39,770 nucleotides of DNA, from NCBI GenBank assembly GCA_002344885.1, contig DDUQ01000111.1, forward strand, positions 664-40,433. Direction: 5' to 3'. Source of the stretch: Comamonadaceae bacterium UBA2334. GTDB taxonomy: Bacteria > Pseudomonadota > Gammaproteobacteria > Burkholderiales > Burkholderiaceae_C. The translations under genes and the position numbers were made by a program. Position 1 is the first letter of the stretch; every line of letters starts with the position of its first letter. Shown piece after piece: positions 16,431 to 24,277 of the stretch. The notes under the pieces are model-generated. The model saw nothing but the letters and a program-made list of their open reading frames with translations, did not search any database and was not told where the DNA came from.

Positions 16431-17498
16431 TCAGGCCGCGCCGCGCCCTTTCTGGCTTTCGAAGTACACCACCTTGCGGGCTCGCATCACGTCGCCCAGT
16501 GGGCGGTGTGCGGCCAATGCAGCCCAAGGGTCGAAAACACCAGCCTCCACCTCTGCGGCCAGAGCCTGGGCCGCTTCGCTGGTCAGGTCCTGCTGCGGCA
16601 GCGTCAGCCGGGCCACGGTGGTGTAGGGCGTGGGCCAGTCGAGGCTGGCATCTTCAATCGGCGTGGCACCCGCGTTGGCAAAGTACTGCAAGTCCAGGTC
16701 GTACACCAGCGGGCCTTGGGCCAAACGAGCCGTCATGTCCGCACCCCAGTCAGCGACCGGCTCGGGCAACGGTGCGGCCTTGCCCTGGGTTTTACGGGCC
16801 TGAGCGGCAGCTTCTGCCAGCGCTTCGGCTGACTGACCGTTGCCGGGCGCAGGCACCAGACGCACACGCACCGCGTAGCGTCCACAGGCAATGGGGGCAG
16901 CGCTGTAAAAGGTCTCGGTGGCAAAGCTGGCAAACGGTTTGTTCATGGTGCGCATGAGTTGGCCCATCCGCCAGCCCAACGCCAGCCAGCCAAAGGTTTT
17001 GCCCATGAACATCAGCAGCGGCCGAAACCCCCTGGCAGCGGCCAACGCAAACCCCACAAACTGGGCACTGTTGGCAAAGGCAAACGTGGCATGGTTGATG
17101 AGCGCGAAACACTGGCGCGTGGCCGGGCCGTTGCCCAATGCGCTGTCGCCCTTGACACCGAGCACGGCAAACGAGAATCCCCTGATGTCGGGCCGACGGT
17201 CAGCCGCCTTGTCCATGCCACCGTTCGACAGACGCACCTGCACCGGGTAGCGACCGGGCTGTGCAAACAGGCCTTGGGCAGCAAATTCGGGCAAATTGCC
17301 CAGCACCTCCAACTCGCCGGATGCCGCCAGCAATTGCTTGCGGTGCAAGGCCCTGCCCTGGCCATGCACGGCCGATTTCTGGCGTTGCAGGGTGGCAAAG
17401 TAATCGGCGTACTCGGCGAAACGGGTCGCTTCGTCCGGGGCAATGTGCTCGCACCAATCGGTACTGGGGTGGGCAAAAACGGGGCGGGCCTGTTTCAT
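16431..17498 (-). CDS. catalase-fold heme protein (catalase family, short form)
   Basis: This 355-residue protein resembles the short, divergent catalase family rather than classic catalase. GRALHRKQ (about 50-57) stands where the distal His segment is expected, followed by VQVRLSNGG and DIRGFSFAVLGV (matching the R-G-F-A-x-K-F block), then INHATFAFANSAQFVGF (matching N-x-P-x-F...F). LVYDLDLQYF and PIEDASLDWP fit the C-terminal catalase-related block. It likely binds heme and acts on peroxide, but activity is not certain. The ATG at 17498 lies 25 bases after the thiamine ABC ATPase stop, so the gene may be read from the same riboswitch-controlled transcript. A longer open frame overlapping the ATPase gene is not the coding start. 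Confidence 0.8.
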   Translation of the reverse strand: MKQARPVFAHPSTDWCEHIAPDEATRFAEYADYFATLQRQKSAVHGQGRALHRKQLLAASGELEVLGNLPEFAAQGLFAQPGRYPVQVRLSNGGMDKAADRRPDIRGFSFAVLGVKGDSALGNGPATRQCFALINHATFAFANSAQFVGFALAAARGFRPLLMFMGKTFGWLALGWRMGQLMRTMNKPFASFATETFYSAAPIACGRYAVRVRLVPAPGNGQSAEALAEAAAQARKTQGKAAPLPEPVADWGADMTARLAQGPLVYDLDLQYFANAGATPIEDASLDWPTPYTTVARLTLPQQDLTSEAAQALAAEVEAGVFDPWAALAAHRPLGDVMRARKVVYFESQKGRGAA

Positions 17499-17523
17499 GG
17501 TGGGTCCTGGTGAGCGCGGTGAA

Positions 17524-18204
17524 TCACCACAAAGCCTGCAATTGTCCACCCACCAACCGGTAGCCACGCTGCCCCATGGCGCGGGCCTCGGCCTCGTCGT
17601 GCGTGACCAGCACACACGCCATGCCAGCCGAGCGGATATGCGCTGAAAAATCCAGCCGCAGTTGCTGGCGCAAGTCGGCATCCAGCGCCGAAAACGGTTC
17701 GTCCAGCAGCAGCAGCCGGGGCGCTGACAGCAGGGCACGGGCCAGCGCCACGCGCTGTTGTTCGCCGCCCGACAGTTGGGTGACGGGCGACAGGGCGCGG
17801 TCGGCCAGCCCGAAGCGCGCCAGCATGGCCACGGCTTCCTGCCGGGCCTGGGCCTTGCGGCACCCTTGCTCGATGCGCGCAAACGCCACGTTGTCCTGCA
17901 CCGTCAGGTGCGGGAACAGCGCAAAGTCCTGGAACATGAGGGCAAAGCGGCGGCGCTCGGGCGGCCAGTGCGTCACGTCGTCGCCGTCAACACACACCGT
18001 ACCGGCTTCGGGCGCTTCCAGCCCGGCCAGCATGGCCAGCAGGGTGCTTTTGCCGCTGCCCGACGCGCCGAGCACCGCCACGGTTTCGCCCGCTGCAACC
18101 TGCAGGCTCAGTTGGTGTGCCAGCCAGCGCGGCGCGCTGGGCTGCGAAGCAGGTTCGTCAGGTGCGGGCCAGTAGCGTTTGCACAGACCGGTCACTTCAA
18201 GCAT
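17524..18204 (-). CDS. thiQ: thiamine ABC transporter ATP-binding protein (ThiQ-like)
   Basis: This 226-residue ABC ATPase has Walker A GASGSGKST (about 46-54), Q-loop LMFQDFALFPHLTVQDN, signature LSGGEQQRVALARALL and Walker B LLLLDEPFSALD. The GEQQRVALARAL run and DAD after the Walker B are typical of the ThiQ/PotA/FbpC group. Context (TPP riboswitch, thiamine-binding protein, fused permease) points to thiamine import. The ATG overlaps the permease stop by eight bases (ATGCTTGA), giving translational coupling. It energises import of thiamine at the inner membrane. The thi assignment rests mainly on neighbours. Confidence 0.87.
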   Translation of the reverse strand: MLEVTGLCKRYWPAPDEPASQPSAPRWLAHQLSLQVAAGETVAVLGASGSGKSTLLAMLAGLEAPEAGTVCVDGDDVTHWPPERRRFALMFQDFALFPHLTVQDNVAFARIEQGCRKAQARQEAVAMLARFGLADRALSPVTQLSGGEQQRVALARALLSAPRLLLLDEPFSALDADLRQQLRLDFSAHIRSAGMACVLVTHDEAEARAMGQRGYRLVGGQLQALW

Positions 18205-19954
18205 GGGGGCCTTTCGACGCACGGGGCGGTACGGTTGCAGCACCTGCTGCGTCCAGCAGCAGGAACACGCCCAGCGCCAGCAGCATCAGCAGCAGCGACA
18301 GTGCATGCGCGGCGTGCAGGTTGTCGGCACCGGGGCGGCCCAGGTGCTGGTAAATGAGGGTGGTGAGGGTCGTCCATTCAGGCCGGGAGAGGAACAGGCT
18401 GACGGCAAACTCACCCAGCGCCGTGGCAGCAGCAAACGCCATGCCGCGCCGCAGGGCCGGCACCATCAGCGGCAAGGTGACGCGCCAGAACACCCGCCAC
18501 GGGCTGGCACCCAGCGTGCGGGCCGCTTGCTGCCACTGGGGAGGCATGGCATCGAGCGCATGCGCCACATGCTGGCCCACAAACGGGTACGCCAGCAGCG
18601 CATAGGCGGCCACCAGCAGCCACAGGCTGGCGGTGTGGCCCGGGTACAGCAGCAACAAACCGAACGCCACCACCACCGGCGACACCACGAACGGCAGCAG
18701 CGTGGAAGCCCGCACCAGCACACCCAGCCGGGCTGGGGGACCTGAGCGGGATGCTATTAATTTATCAAACAAGAAAAATAAAAAAAATCTGCTTTGCCGC
18801 TTTTTTATAAAAGAATCTTTGCTATCCGAAAAATCGCCGTTTCTTGAAATTTCAGGGCGTTGATTCCAGTGGAACACCGCCAGACCCTGGCACACCCCCA
18901 GCACCGTGGCGACCGCCAGCGCCATCGCTGAGAAGCGCAGGGTGTTCCACAGGGCAGCCAGCGTGTCGGGCGCGGTCCACACGCGCCACAGGGCCGGGAC
19001 ATCGGCCAGCGCCCAGCCCACGGTGCCAACCAGCGGGGCCACGCTGACCATGCCCAGCACACCCAACGCCACCACCACGACCACGCGCTGGTGAGGCCGA
19101 GTGGCCGGGCGCGGCAACACGCCATCCGCACGTCTGGGGTGCGCCAGACGGTTGGCCAGCACAGCGTACACGGCCGTCACCGAGCCACCCAACACCAAGG
19201 TCCACAGGGCCAGCACGCTGGCATCGGCCAGGCGCAACTCGTGTGCCACCAGTGTGTAGATTTCAACTTCAGCCGTGGCCCAGCGCTGCCCGCCCAACAC
19301 CAGCGCCAGCCCCATGCCCGCAAAGCAGTACAGGAACACCAGGCACAAGGCGCTGGCCACGGGCAAGCGGATGGCAGGCCACTCCACCCGCCAGAACGCG
19401 CGCCAGGGCGTGGCCCCGAGCGTCCGGGCAGCCGCCAGCCGTGAGGCGCTGACCTGTGCCAGGGCATCCACACCCGCGCGCACCACCAGGCACAGGTTGA
19501 AAAACAGGTTGCCCACCAGCAGCAAGGCGGGCGAGTCTTCCAGCGACAGGCCCAGGGCCCCACTCCACACCCCGCTGGGGCCCCACAGCGCCAGCACGCC
19601 CAGTGCCGCCACCAGCGTGGGCACGACGAAAGGCAACATCAGCAGCCGCAAGGCCCATTCCCGCCCCGCGAACCGGTAGCGGGCCAGCACCCACGCCACC
19701 GGCAAACCCAGCAACAGCGTCAACCCGGTGCTGATGCCTGCCTGCGCCAGCGACCACAGCAGGCGAAAGCGCAGGTGCGGGTCTTGCCACACGCCCCAGA
19801 GGGTCAGCGGTTCGCCCCCGGCCAGCGACAGGGCCGCCCATGCACCGCTGCCGGGCACCAACCCCTCCCATACCAGGCGCACCAGCGGTGCCACCACCAG
19901 GCCGGCCAGGAACAGCAGCGGCAGGGCCAGCAGCGCGCGGGGGCCCACGCTCAC
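18197..19954 (-). CDS. thiP: thiamine ABC transporter fused permease (ThiP-like) with an AT-rich in-frame insertion
   Basis: This 585-residue membrane protein is two permease halves in one chain, as in ThiP and FbpB. Each half has an EAA-type loop: AARTLGATPWRAFWRVEWP (about 185-203) and AARTLGASPWRVFWRVTLP (about 488-506). The start is GTG at 19954, ten bases after the thiB stop. ThiP proteins are usually about 530-540 residues. The extra length is a hydrophilic, Lys/Phe/Ser-rich stretch at about residues 363-403, between FHWNQ and ARLGVLVRAS; its DNA (18745-18866) is far more AT-rich than the gene. The frame remains open, so the insertion may lie in a loop and be tolerated, or the protein may be inactive. 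Role: pore for thiamine entry. Confidence 0.85.
   Translation of the reverse strand: MSVGPRALLALPLLFLAGLVVAPLVRLVWEGLVPGSGAWAALSLAGGEPLTLWGVWQDPHLRFRLLWSLAQAGISTGLTLLLGLPVAWVLARYRFAGREWALRLLMLPFVVPTLVAALGVLALWGPSGVWSGALGLSLEDSPALLLVGNLFFNLCLVVRAGVDALAQVSASRLAAARTLGATPWRAFWRVEWPAIRLPVASALCLVFLYCFAGMGLALVLGGQRWATAEVEIYTLVAHELRLADASVLALWTLVLGGSVTAVYAVLANRLAHPRRADGVLPRPATRPHQRVVVVVALGVLGMVSVAPLVGTVGWALADVPALWRVWTAPDTLAALWNTLRFSAMALAVATVLGVCQGLAVFHWNQRPEISRNGDFSDSKDSFIKKRQSRFFLFFLFDKLIASRSGPPARLGVLVRASTLLPFVVSPVVVAFGLLLLYPGHTASLWLLVAAYALLAYPFVGQHVAHALDAMPPQWQQAARTLGASPWRVFWRVTLPLMVPALRRGMAFAAATALGEFAVSLFLSRPEWTTLTTLIYQHLGRPGADNLHAAHALSLLLMLLALGVFLLLDAAGAATVPPRASKGPHA
18745..18866 (-). repeat. AT-rich in-frame insertion in the permease gene, possibly repeat-derived
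   Basis: About 120 bases that are mostly A and T within a gene that is otherwise about 70% GC. Read on the minus strand, its 3' edge, TTGATAAATTAATAGCATCC, resembles the end of the repeat copy at 29654-29712 (TTATTTTCATAGCATTC). The rest does not align clearly, so membership in the repeat family is uncertain. The insertion itself is clear from composition and from the extra residues in the protein. Confidence 0.5.
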
Positions 19955-19964
19955 TTGCCCAGAC

Positions 19965-21041
19965 TCACTTCAGCACGACCTTGATCCAGCGCGCCACCCA
20001 GGCGGCGCTGTGCTGCGCCATCTGCGCAGGCGTGGGGTTGTCAAACGCGGCCGGCTCCGGGGCATGCTGTTGCATGGCATCGGCTTTGGGGGTGCCGGGC
20101 GTGGCGGGCAACATCCACACGGTGGTCTGCAGGGCCTGCTGCACCGGGGCGCTACGCAGGAATTCGATGAAACGGCCGGCCGCTTCCGCCTGGCCCCCGC
20201 CCTTGACCAGTGCGACGCCTTCGACCTGCTGGAACACGCCGCCCTTCAGGTTGACGCTGACCGTGGGCGAAGCCGTCAATTTCGTCTTGCTGTAGAACAC
20301 CTCGGCAGCCGGGCTGCTGGCGTAACTGACCACCAGCGGACGTTTGCCCCCGTTGTGGCTGAAATCAGTGTAGTAGGCCTCTGTCCAGCCCTTGGCCACC
20401 TTCACGCCGTTGCGGCGCATCTGTGCCCACCAGTCAAACGCCGCGTCTTCGCCCATGGCGGCCACGGTGGCGGCCAGAAACGCGAGGCCGGGGCTGGACG
20501 TGGCCGGGTGCTGCACCACCAGCAAGTCCTTGTACGCGGGCAGGGCCAGCTCTTGCAGGCTGGTGGGCAGGGCCAGGCCCTTGCGGGCGAACCAGGCCTT
20601 GTCGGCATTGAGCGTGACATAGCCATAGTCCACAGCCACGAGCGGCGCGGGCAGGCTGGCGGCAGCGGGCGCTGTGGCGGCAGGGCCGCTGTAAGGCGAC
20701 AGCACATCAGCCGTCAGCGCCTTGCCAGCCAATGCGTTGTCAATGCCGTAGACCACGTCGGCAATCGGGTTGGCGCGGGTCAGGATGAGCTTGTTCAGCA
20801 TCTCGCCCGCATCCCCGCCTTGGACGATGCTGAGCTTCACACCCGCCTGCCGTTCGAACTCGGCCAGCAAAGGCTTGGGCAAGTCGAACGACGAGTGGGT
20901 CAGCACACGCAAGGTGGGCGTGGCCGCGTCGGCGGGCAGGCAGACGCCGGCCAACGAAGCCAGCAACACCCCCACAGTCAGCCTGCGGGAACAGCCAGAA
21001 CGGGATGACAGGGATGAAGAGGACCAACGGGACAGCAGCAT
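19965..21041 (-). CDS. thiB: thiamine ABC transporter periplasmic binding protein (ThiB)
   Basis: This 358-residue periplasmic protein binds thiamine/TPP and hands it to the ThiPQ importer. After a signal peptide (hydrophobic LTVGVLLASLAGVCL, cleavage near ADAATP) comes LRVLTHSSFDLPKPLLAEFE, the typical ThiB opening. VQGGDAGEMLNKLILTRANP, ADVVYGIDNALAGKA, LVAVDYGYVTLNADKAWF and LVVSYASSPAAEVFY are all ThiB family segments. The ATG at 21041 has GGAG six bases upstream, which decides it against a longer frame reaching 21080. The gene is first in a thiB-thiP-thiQ unit and has a TPP riboswitch 75 bases upstream (21116-21208). Confidence 0.93.
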   Translation of the reverse strand: MLLSRWSSSSLSSRSGCSRRLTVGVLLASLAGVCLPADAATPTLRVLTHSSFDLPKPLLAEFERQAGVKLSIVQGGDAGEMLNKLILTRANPIADVVYGIDNALAGKALTADVLSPYSGPAATAPAAASLPAPLVAVDYGYVTLNADKAWFARKGLALPTSLQELALPAYKDLLVVQHPATSSPGLAFLAATVAAMGEDAAFDWWAQMRRNGVKVAKGWTEAYYTDFSHNGGKRPLVVSYASSPAAEVFYSKTKLTASPTVSVNLKGGVFQQVEGVALVKGGGQAEAAGRFIEFLRSAPVQQALQTTVWMLPATPGTPKADAMQQHAPEPAAFDNPTPAQMAQHSAAWVARWIKVVLK

Positions 21042-21115
21042 GGCAACTCCGGCACAAACAACAAACCGGTCACACCGCACAGACAGCCCGGGGCACAGCC
21101 CATGGCGGGCCGCCC

Positions 21116-21208
21116 CTCACGCTCCCTACGCTGGCATGACCCAGATCAGGTGGTAGGGGACTTTCTCAGCCTGTCGTCTGCAGCGTGCAGACCGGCACCC
21201 CCGGTGAA
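21116..21208 (-). promoter_or_regulatory. TPP riboswitch (THI element)
   Basis: Read on the minus strand, the segment contains the conserved blocks of the thiamine pyrophosphate aptamer in order: CGGGGGTGCCGG, GGCTGAGA, ACCTGATCTGGGTCATGCC and CAGCGTAGGGA. The closing stem P1 pairs TTCAC (21204-21208) with GTGAG (21116-21120). An extra hairpin (TCTGC/GCAGA) sits where the optional P3a arm occurs. The thiB start codon is 75 bases downstream with no T-tract terminator between, so control is probably at translation: a CCGG segment could pair with the CCGG that overlaps the GGAG ribosome site. High TPP should shut off the thiamine importer, and perhaps the downstream catalase-fold gene. Confidence 0.95.
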
Positions 21209-21401
21209 GACGCGGATTTTACGTTGCCACCCTCAACGTGCCGATCAATGTGTCGAGCGATACGAAACGCACCACCCTGCAAGCCGAGTTGTCAGGTGTC
21301 AAGCCGCAAACCACGCCCACACCCACTGCCAGGCAGTTGAGTCACAGATTGGGCCCCACCAAATGCGTACCCCAACCAGCCTGCGGCCAGGGCGGAGAGC
21401 T

Positions 21402-21830
21402 TCAGGCTGTGCGGTAGGTTTCCAGGTGAATGCTGGTTTCGGTGTTGCGGATGCCCTTGACCAGGCGGATGCGCTCCAGCACGCTGGACAGGTCCGCCAG
21501 ATTGGCGGCGCGCAATTCGGCAAGCAGGTCCCACCGGCCATTGGTGTCGTGCAATGTGGCCACACCGGGCTCACCCAACAGGCTGGCGATGACGGCACGG
21601 GTGGTGTTGCCCTCCACCGCAATGCTCATCCACGCACGGATGTCGTTGCTTTGCACGTCGGGGCGCAAACGTACCGTGTAGCCAACGATCAGGCCCTGGT
21701 CTTCCAGTTTGGTGATGCGGTTGGTCACCGTGCCACGGGACACCTTCAGCCGCGCGGCCAGCGTGGCCACCGACTCACGGGCATTCTGGCGCAACAGCGC
21801 AATCAGTTTCTGGTCCGTGTCATCCATCAT
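21402..21830 (-). CDS. Lrp/AsnC-family transcriptional regulator
   Basis: This 142-residue protein has an N-terminal helix-turn-helix (about residues 2-60; MDDTDQKLIALLRQNARES, then VATLAARLKVSRGTVTNRI) and a C-terminal RAM domain. The RAM pattern is seen in VATLHDTNGRWDLLAELRA and ETSIHLETYRTA. A strong GGAGGTGA ribosome site precedes two adjacent in-frame ATG codons (21830 and 21827). It is divergent from the ornithine cyclodeaminase gene, and two palindromes lie between them. Lrp/AsnC proteins in this position usually sense the amino acid taken up or degraded by the cluster, here probably arginine or ornithine. That link is inference. Confidence 0.92.
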   Translation of the reverse strand: MMDDTDQKLIALLRQNARESVATLAARLKVSRGTVTNRITKLEDQGLIVGYTVRLRPDVQSNDIRAWMSIAVEGNTTRAVIASLLGEPGVATLHDTNGRWDLLAELRAANLADLSSVLERIRLVKGIRNTETSIHLETYRTA

Positions 21831-21876
21831 TCACCTCCGGTTTCTTGCATAACGCCATCATTGACTGTCATTTTGC

Positions 21877-21906
21877 CAAATTTGTAGTCATTGGCTCAAA
21901 ATTTTG
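21877..21906. promoter_or_regulatory. pair of palindromes between lrp-like and ocd genes, likely Lrp-type operators
   Basis: CAAATTTG (21877-21884) and CAAAATTTTG (21897-21906) are both self-complementary. Their centres are 21 bases apart, two turns of the helix, so two dimers would bind the same face of the DNA. Lrp/AsnC proteins act as dimers or octamers wrapping such spaced AT-rich sites. The location in the 171-base divergent gap suits control of both genes. Confidence 0.5.
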
Positions 21907-22001
21907 CTGATATGAATTGACAACACCGCGCGAGACACTCTCCGGCATGGGTGATCGGCACCCCCTCGACACCCCGTTACCCCACTTGTCCGGAGACACA
22001 C

Positions 22002-23105
22002 ATGGCACGCGCGTTTTCTTCCACCACCGCCTACCAGTCGCTGCCCACACGCTTCCTGAGCCCGCAGGATGTGGCCCAACTGGTGGCCACACGCGGCCTG
22101 GCCAACTGCCTGCGCGACATGGCTGACGACATCCAGGCCGACTTCCTCCGCTGGCCCGACTTTGACAAGACCGCCCGCGTGGCCGCCCATTCCGACGTAG
22201 GCGTGATCGAGCTGATGCCCGTGGCCGACAGCCAGCAGTACGCATTCAAATATGTCAACGGTCACCCTTACAACGCCCAGCATGGCCTGCCCACCGTCAT
22301 GGCATTCGGTGTGCTGGCCGACGTGGCCACCGGCGCACCCTTGCTGGTGAGCGAACTGACGCTGACCACCGCCCTGCGCACCGCCGCCACCTCGGCCATG
22401 GCCGCACGCACGCTGGCGCGCCCCAGCAGCCGCACCATGGCCCTGATTGGCAACGGCGCGCAAAGCGAATTCCAGGCACTGGCGTTCCAGCATCTGGTGG
22501 GCATCACCCACATCCGCCTGTTCGACGTGGACCGCACGGCCACCGACAAACTGGTGGCCAACCTGCAGCACACCGGCCTGCACCTCACCGTCTGTGGCAG
22601 CACGGCAGAAGCGGTGCACGGCAGCGACATCGTCACCACCGTGACCGCTGACAAGACCAACGCCACCATCCTGACCGCCGACATGCTGGCACCGGGCATG
22701 CACATCAACGCTGTGGGTGGCGACTGCCCCGGCAAAACCGAATTGCATGCCGACGTGTTGCGTGCCGGCAAGGTGTTTGTGGAGTACGAACCGCAAACCC
22801 GCATAGAAGGCGACTTGCAGCAAATGCCCGCCGACTTCGGTGTGACCGAACTGTGGACCGTGCTGGCAGGCCAGGCCCGTGGCCGTGAAAGCGATGCCGA
22901 GATCACCGTGTTCGACTCGGTGGGCTTTGCGCTGGAAGACTACAGCGCACTGCGTTACCTGATGCGCCAGGCCACCGCGCTGGGGCTGGGCGAGCCCCTG
23001 CCCCTCATCCCCGCGCTGGCCAACCCCCGCGACCTGTTCAGTCTCGTCAGGCCAACGACCATCGGTGCTAACCTGTCGGAATCAAAGGCAGACTGCACCT
23101 GCTGA
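22002..23105 (+). CDS. ornithine cyclodeaminase family protein
   Basis: This 367-residue protein fits ornithine cyclodeaminase, which turns L-ornithine into L-proline and ammonia using bound NAD+. The N-terminal substrate lobe includes KYVNGHPYNAQHGLPTVMAF. The Rossmann part begins at about residue 145 (MALIGNGAQSEFQALAF), followed by VTADKTNATILTADML and INAVGGDCPGKTEL, all OCD hallmarks. The D in GGDCPGKTEL corresponds to the catalytic Asp region. I take ATG 22002, preceded by GGAGA, over a longer frame beginning at 21951. It is the first gene of the cluster and lies 35 bases before the arginase gene. OCD-like enzymes can also make opines or diaminopropionate, but the arginase neighbour supports the classic reaction. 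Confidence 0.9.
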   Translation: MARAFSSTTAYQSLPTRFLSPQDVAQLVATRGLANCLRDMADDIQADFLRWPDFDKTARVAAHSDVGVIELMPVADSQQYAFKYVNGHPYNAQHGLPTVMAFGVLADVATGAPLLVSELTLTTALRTAATSAMAARTLARPSSRTMALIGNGAQSEFQALAFQHLVGITHIRLFDVDRTATDKLVANLQHTGLHLTVCGSTAEAVHGSDIVTTVTADKTNATILTADMLAPGMHINAVGGDCPGKTELHADVLRAGKVFVEYEPQTRIEGDLQQMPADFGVTELWTVLAGQARGRESDAEITVFDSVGFALEDYSALRYLMRQATALGLGEPLPLIPALANPRDLFSLVRPTTIGANLSESKADCTC

Positions 23106-23140
23106 ACACCCTGCCCGTCACCGACAAAACGGAGACCCTG

Positions 23141-24076
23141 ATGAACCCCACCCTCCACACCACCGCATTGAGCCTGATTGGCGTCCCCACCGATGTGGGG
23201 GCCGGCACACGAGGGGCGCGCATGGGCCCGGAAGCCTTGCGCGTGGCCGGCCTGTCGGCCGCGCTGGCGGCGTTTGGCCATGACGTGCGCGACTGCGGCA
23301 ACCTGAGCGGCCCGCCCAACCCCTGGCAGCCCGCCACAAACGGTTACCGCCACCTGCCAGAGGTGGCCGCCTGGAACCGCGCTTTGCACGACGCGACGTT
23401 TGCCGAACTGAGCGAAGGGCGGTTGCCCATCATGCTCGGGGGCGACCATTGCCTGGCCATCGGCTCCATCAGCGCCGTGGCACGCCACTGCAAGGCGGTG
23501 GGCAAGAAACTTCGGGTGCTGTGGTTCGATGCGCATGCCGACTTCAACACCGCCACCCTCACGCCCAGCGGCAACATCCACGGCATGCCGGTGGCGTGCC
23601 TGTGCGGTCACGGCCCGACCGAGCTGATCGACATGGGGGGCACTGGTCACCGACTGAGCCCCAAAGACATCCGCCAGATCGGCATCCGCAGCGTAGACGA
23701 CGGGGAGAAGCGCATGGTGGCCAACATGGGGATCGAGGTGTTCGACATGCGGTACATCGACGAAATGGGCATGCGCCACACCATGGAGCTGGCACTGGCG
23801 CTGGTGGATGCGAACACCCATTTGCACGTGAGCCTGGACGTGGACTTCCTGGACCCGGACATTGCCCCAGGTGTGGGCACCACCGTGCGCGGCGGCCCCA
23901 CCTACCGCGAAGCGCAGCTGTGCATGGAAATGATTGCCGACACCGGCCGCCTGGCTTCGCTGGACGTGGTGGAACTGAACCCCGCCCTGGACGTGCGCAA
24001 CCAGACCGCCGAGTTGGCCGTGGACCTGATCGAAAGCCTGTTTGGCAAAAGCACGCTGATGCGTAAGCGCGGCTGA
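23141..24076 (+). CDS. rocF: arginase
   Basis: This 311-residue ureohydrolase converts L-arginine into L-ornithine and urea. Metal-binding segments are all present: GGDHCLAIGS (about 100-109), WFDAHADFNT (about 128-137) and SLDVDFLDPDIAPGVG (about 230-245). The Asn/His-rich NIHGMPVACLCG and the VVELNPALD segment also match arginase rather than agmatinase. The early residues VPTDVGAGTRGARMGPEALR resemble RocF-type arginases. Together with the upstream cyclodeaminase it gives arginine to proline in two steps. No urease genes are in the window. It has an ATG with modest ribosome-site signal; placement after ocd suggests one transcript. Confidence 0.93.
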   Translation: MNPTLHTTALSLIGVPTDVGAGTRGARMGPEALRVAGLSAALAAFGHDVRDCGNLSGPPNPWQPATNGYRHLPEVAAWNRALHDATFAELSEGRLPIMLGGDHCLAIGSISAVARHCKAVGKKLRVLWFDAHADFNTATLTPSGNIHGMPVACLCGHGPTELIDMGGTGHRLSPKDIRQIGIRSVDDGEKRMVANMGIEVFDMRYIDEMGMRHTMELALALVDANTHLHVSLDVDFLDPDIAPGVGTTVRGGPTYREAQLCMEMIADTGRLASLDVVELNPALDVRNQTAELAVDLIESLFGKSTLMRKRG

Positions 24077-24192
24077 CGTGCCTGCAACCACCGTTGCAAA
24101 CGTGACCCATGCGTCATCCGCGCTTGGGTAAACCCCTCTGCCAGCCCACCACCCCGCAGTGCTATGCTGGTGCGCTTTTTCGGCACGGTTTT

Positions 24193-24240
24193 CGCTTCAG
24201 TCGAAGCGAGTCGGCCGACAAACCCGTCGGGCCTGCCGAC
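24193..24240 (+). promoter_or_regulatory. two strong hairpins in the leader of the amino-acid binding protein gene
   Basis: CGCTTC (24193-24198) / GAAGCG (24203-24208) forms a perfect hairpin with loop AGTC. Next to it, GTCGGC (24210-24215) / GCCGAC (24235-24240) forms a second, with an inner CGAC/GTCG pairing. An alternative pairing CCGAC/GTCGG is possible in the second. They lie 38-85 bases upstream of the ATG at 24278, within the 201-base gap after the arginase gene. They could protect or regulate the message; no T tract follows, so a simple terminator is unlikely. Confidence 0.45.
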
Positions 24241-24277
24241 GAAACCTGTTAACCCTCTCACCATGGAGCGATTCGAT

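Noticed and set aside
16431..17882. A 483-codon open frame that runs from within the thiQ gene into the catalase-fold gene.
   Set aside because: The first 128 codons are an out-of-frame reading of the ABC ATPase; the catalase-like sequence begins at the Met at 17498.
24083..24098. Hairpin TGCAAC/GTTGCA just after the arginase gene, considered as a terminator.
   Set aside because: Six-base stem with no T tract; too weak to call.
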